A stretch of DNA of 7,202 nucleotides from an uncultured Clostridium sp. GTDB taxonomy: Bacteria; Bacillota; Clostridia; TANB77; CAG-508. Position numbers and translations under genes: made by a program. This document shows positions 6,081-7,202 of this stretch, piece by piece. The stretch lies in the NCBI GenBank assembly GCA_946497905.1, contig CAMMMI010000085.1:1-7202 (forward strand), in the 5' to 3' direction. The notes beneath the pieces were generated by a model that was given only the letters and a program-made list of their open reading frames with translations, was not told the DNA's origin and made no database searches. The first letter of the stretch is position 1. Every line of letters starts with the position of its first letter.

Positions 6081-6272
6081 TTGCCGTTTTTTCATTACTT
6101 GACACAAAAAGTGCGAGAAGCAACACAAGATGAGATTTTACTAATTTTATCTAAAGAAGATATTTTTCATCTTCTTTCTAATGGTGTTAGTTTAACTAAA
6201 ACTATTGGAAGTGATGGACTTACTCGTTACAAAGTCAGTTCAAGTCTCTTGAAAGAAATTTTTTTATTGTAA
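6081..6272 (+). CDS. Small hypothetical protein (63 aa), TTG start
   Basis: I do not recognise this protein. It begins MPFFHYLTQKVREATQDEIL and ends LLKEIFLL. It has no signal peptide or clear membrane segment, and the middle (about residues 18-35) looks helical and amphipathic. Support for translation comes from the near-consensus Shine-Dalgarno site 8 nt upstream and from a hairpin (6288-6312) shortly after the TAA. The gene is isolated: two terminator-like hairpins lie before it and uvrB converges on it. A GTG at 6072 would add three residues but sits within the ribosome binding site. It could be a small regulatory or toxin-type protein, but nothing in the sequence shows this. A remnant of a larger gene is also possible. 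Confidence 0.6.
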   Translation: MPFFHYLTQKVREATQDEILLILSKEDIFHLLSNGVSLTKTIGSDGLTRYKVSSSLLKEIFLL

Positions 6273-6287
6273 CTTATTAAATGCACT

Positions 6288-6312
6288 TAGAGGTTCTGGA
6301 ATAGAACCTCTA
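6288..6312. terminator. Convergent hairpin between the small ORF and uvrB
   Basis: tagaggttct (6288-6297) pairs perfectly with agaacctcta (6303-6312) around a 5-nt loop (ggaat). On the plus strand it is followed by tatttattt, a weak T tract; on the minus strand no T run follows. Its place 15 nt after the small ORF and 24 nt past the uvrB stop suits a shared terminator. Confidence 0.65.
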
Positions 6313-6336
6313 TATTTATTTGCAGAATAAGGGGAT

Positions 6337-7202
6337 TTAAGATCCATCCTCTATCAATTTTTCCAATTCTTTTATTTTATCTCTTAGCTCTGCTGCTTTT
6401 TCAAATTCCATTTCTGCTGCATATTTTAACATCTCATCTGTTAATTTTGTAATAGTATCTTTAATATCTTCTCTATTTTCTAATTTATATTCTACACCTA
6501 TATCTGATGAATCTATTATACTTATTGTATCTCTAACAGATTTTTGAATAGTTTTTGGTGTTATGCCATGCTCTGTATTATATTGTTGTTGTATTTTTCT
6601 TCTTCTATTAGTTTCTGAAATAGCTTTTTCCATACTGTCTGTTAATTCATCTGCATACATTATAACAGTACCATCTGTGTTTCTAGCTGCACGGCCTATT
6701 GTTTGTATTAATGACCTTTCTGAACGTAAAAATCCTTCTTTATCTGCATCCAAAATTGCCACTAATGATACTTCTGGAATATCTAAACCTTCTCTTAAAA
6801 GATTAATTCCTACTAAAACATCATATTCACCTAAACGTAAATTTCTTATTATTTCCATTCTTTCTAATGCTTTTGTATCTGAATGAATATAATTTACTTT
6901 TATATCTAAACTTTTTAAATATTCTGTTAAATCTTCTGCCATTTTTTTAGTAAGTGTTGTAACTAATACTCTTTCCTTTTTCTCGACTCTTATTCTAATT
7001 TGTTCTAATAAATCATCTATTTGGTTTGTAACTGGTTTTACTTCTATTTTTGGGTCTAATAAACCTGTTGGCCTTATAATTTGTTCTACTACATTATCTT
7101 TACTATGTTCTTTCTCATATTCTGCTGGTGTTGCACTTACAAATATTACTTGATTTAATCTTTGCTCAAATTCTTCAAATTTTAATGGTCTATTATCAAA
7201 TG
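6337..7202 (-). CDS. uvrB: UvrABC system protein B, C-terminal part (5' end outside window)
   Basis: The DNA-damage-recognition helicase of nucleotide excision repair, which receives damaged DNA from UvrA and recruits UvrC. About 287 codons are present of the usual roughly 660, and the frame stays open to the window edge, so the internal ATG at 6942 is not the start. Reading inward from the edge, FDNRPLKFEEFEQRLNQV and FVSATPAEYE are classic UvrB sequence before helicase domain 2. The helicase motifs follow: TTLTKKMAEDLTEYL, YIHSDTKALER, GINLLREGLDIPEVSLVAI, LDADKEGFLRSERSLIQ and QTIGRAARN with the motif VI arginines. The protein ends in a UVR domain (AAEMEFEKAAELRDKIKELE) that contacts UvrC. 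The stop is TAA at 6337-6339. Nothing unusual is seen in the visible part; the Walker A motif and beta-hairpin lie outside the window. Confidence 0.98.
   Translation of the reverse strand, partial: FDNRPLKFEEFEQRLNQVIFVSATPAEYEKEHSKDNVVEQIIRPTGLLDPKIEVKPVTNQIDDLLEQIRIRVEKKERVLVTTLTKKMAEDLTEYLKSLDIKVNYIHSDTKALERMEIIRNLRLGEYDVLVGINLLREGLDIPEVSLVAILDADKEGFLRSERSLIQTIGRAARNTDGTVIMYADELTDSMEKAISETNRRRKIQQQYNTEHGITPKTIQKSVRDTISIIDSSDIGVEYKLENREDIKDTITKLTDEMLKYAAEMEFEKAAELRDKIKELEKLIEDGS

Noticed and set aside
6563..6886. Plus-strand ORF opposite uvrB
   Set aside because: A shadow of the conserved uvrB helicase region; its Ser/Leu-rich composition follows from the opposite strand.
6940..6942. ATG as the start of a short UvrB-like protein
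   Set aside because: The same frame continues upstream to the window edge with unmistakable UvrB sequence (SATP motif and NRPLKFEEFEQR), so the gene is simply cut by the window.

Overview
This AT-rich window (by eye roughly three quarters A+T) with strong Shine-Dalgarno sites, T-tailed hairpin terminators and clostridial-type proteins points to a low-GC Bacillota, most likely a gut-type member of Clostridia. This is judged from protein motifs and base composition only; no search was possible.

Layout. Positions 1-93 hold one arm (copy A) of a long repeat. Positions 105-1088 (minus strand) encode a complete XerC/XerD-like tyrosine recombinase with all six catalytic positions. Positions 1098-1535 are a divergent intergenic region. 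It contains the likely recombinase promoter, a large imperfect palindrome (1215-1448) built from an inverted copy (B, 1215-1265) and a direct copy (C, 1356-1448) of repeat A, and then a good sigma-A-type promoter for the next gene. Positions 1536-4070 encode a bifunctional class A penicillin-binding protein (PBP1A type) with a long Asn/Thr/Ser-rich tail. After a 42-nt gap without a terminator, positions 4113-5594 encode an Lsa-type ABC-F ATPase (ribosome protection family). These two genes probably form one transcription unit.

Positions 5595-6080 (about 490 bases) lack an intact gene. They hold a small frameshifted ORF remnant (5621-5786), a strong terminator (5848-5882), a second hairpin with T runs readable from either strand (5935-5977), and AT-rich sequence with a possible promoter. 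Positions 6081-6272 are a small unrecognised ORF with a TTG start and an almost perfect Shine-Dalgarno sequence. It ends at a hairpin (6288-6312) shared with the convergent uvrB, whose C-terminal 287 codons fill 6337-7202 on the minus strand and run off the window.

Main point of interest. The recombinase gene lies between perfect 51-bp inverted repeats, and a third copy 1,355 bp away in direct orientation creates further recombination possibilities: inversion of the recombinase, excision of a 1,355-bp circle, or inversion of a 90-bp segment. A more conservative reading is equally possible. In that reading, two copies of a roughly 234-bp palindromic, MITE-like element flank an otherwise ordinary chromosomal recombinase. 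The sequence alone does not decide between them. The penicillin-binding protein promoter lies outside the repeats, so a simple invertible-promoter switch is not supported. The cell-wall synthase, antibiotic-resistance-type ATPase and DNA-repair gene are otherwise ordinary chromosomal content.
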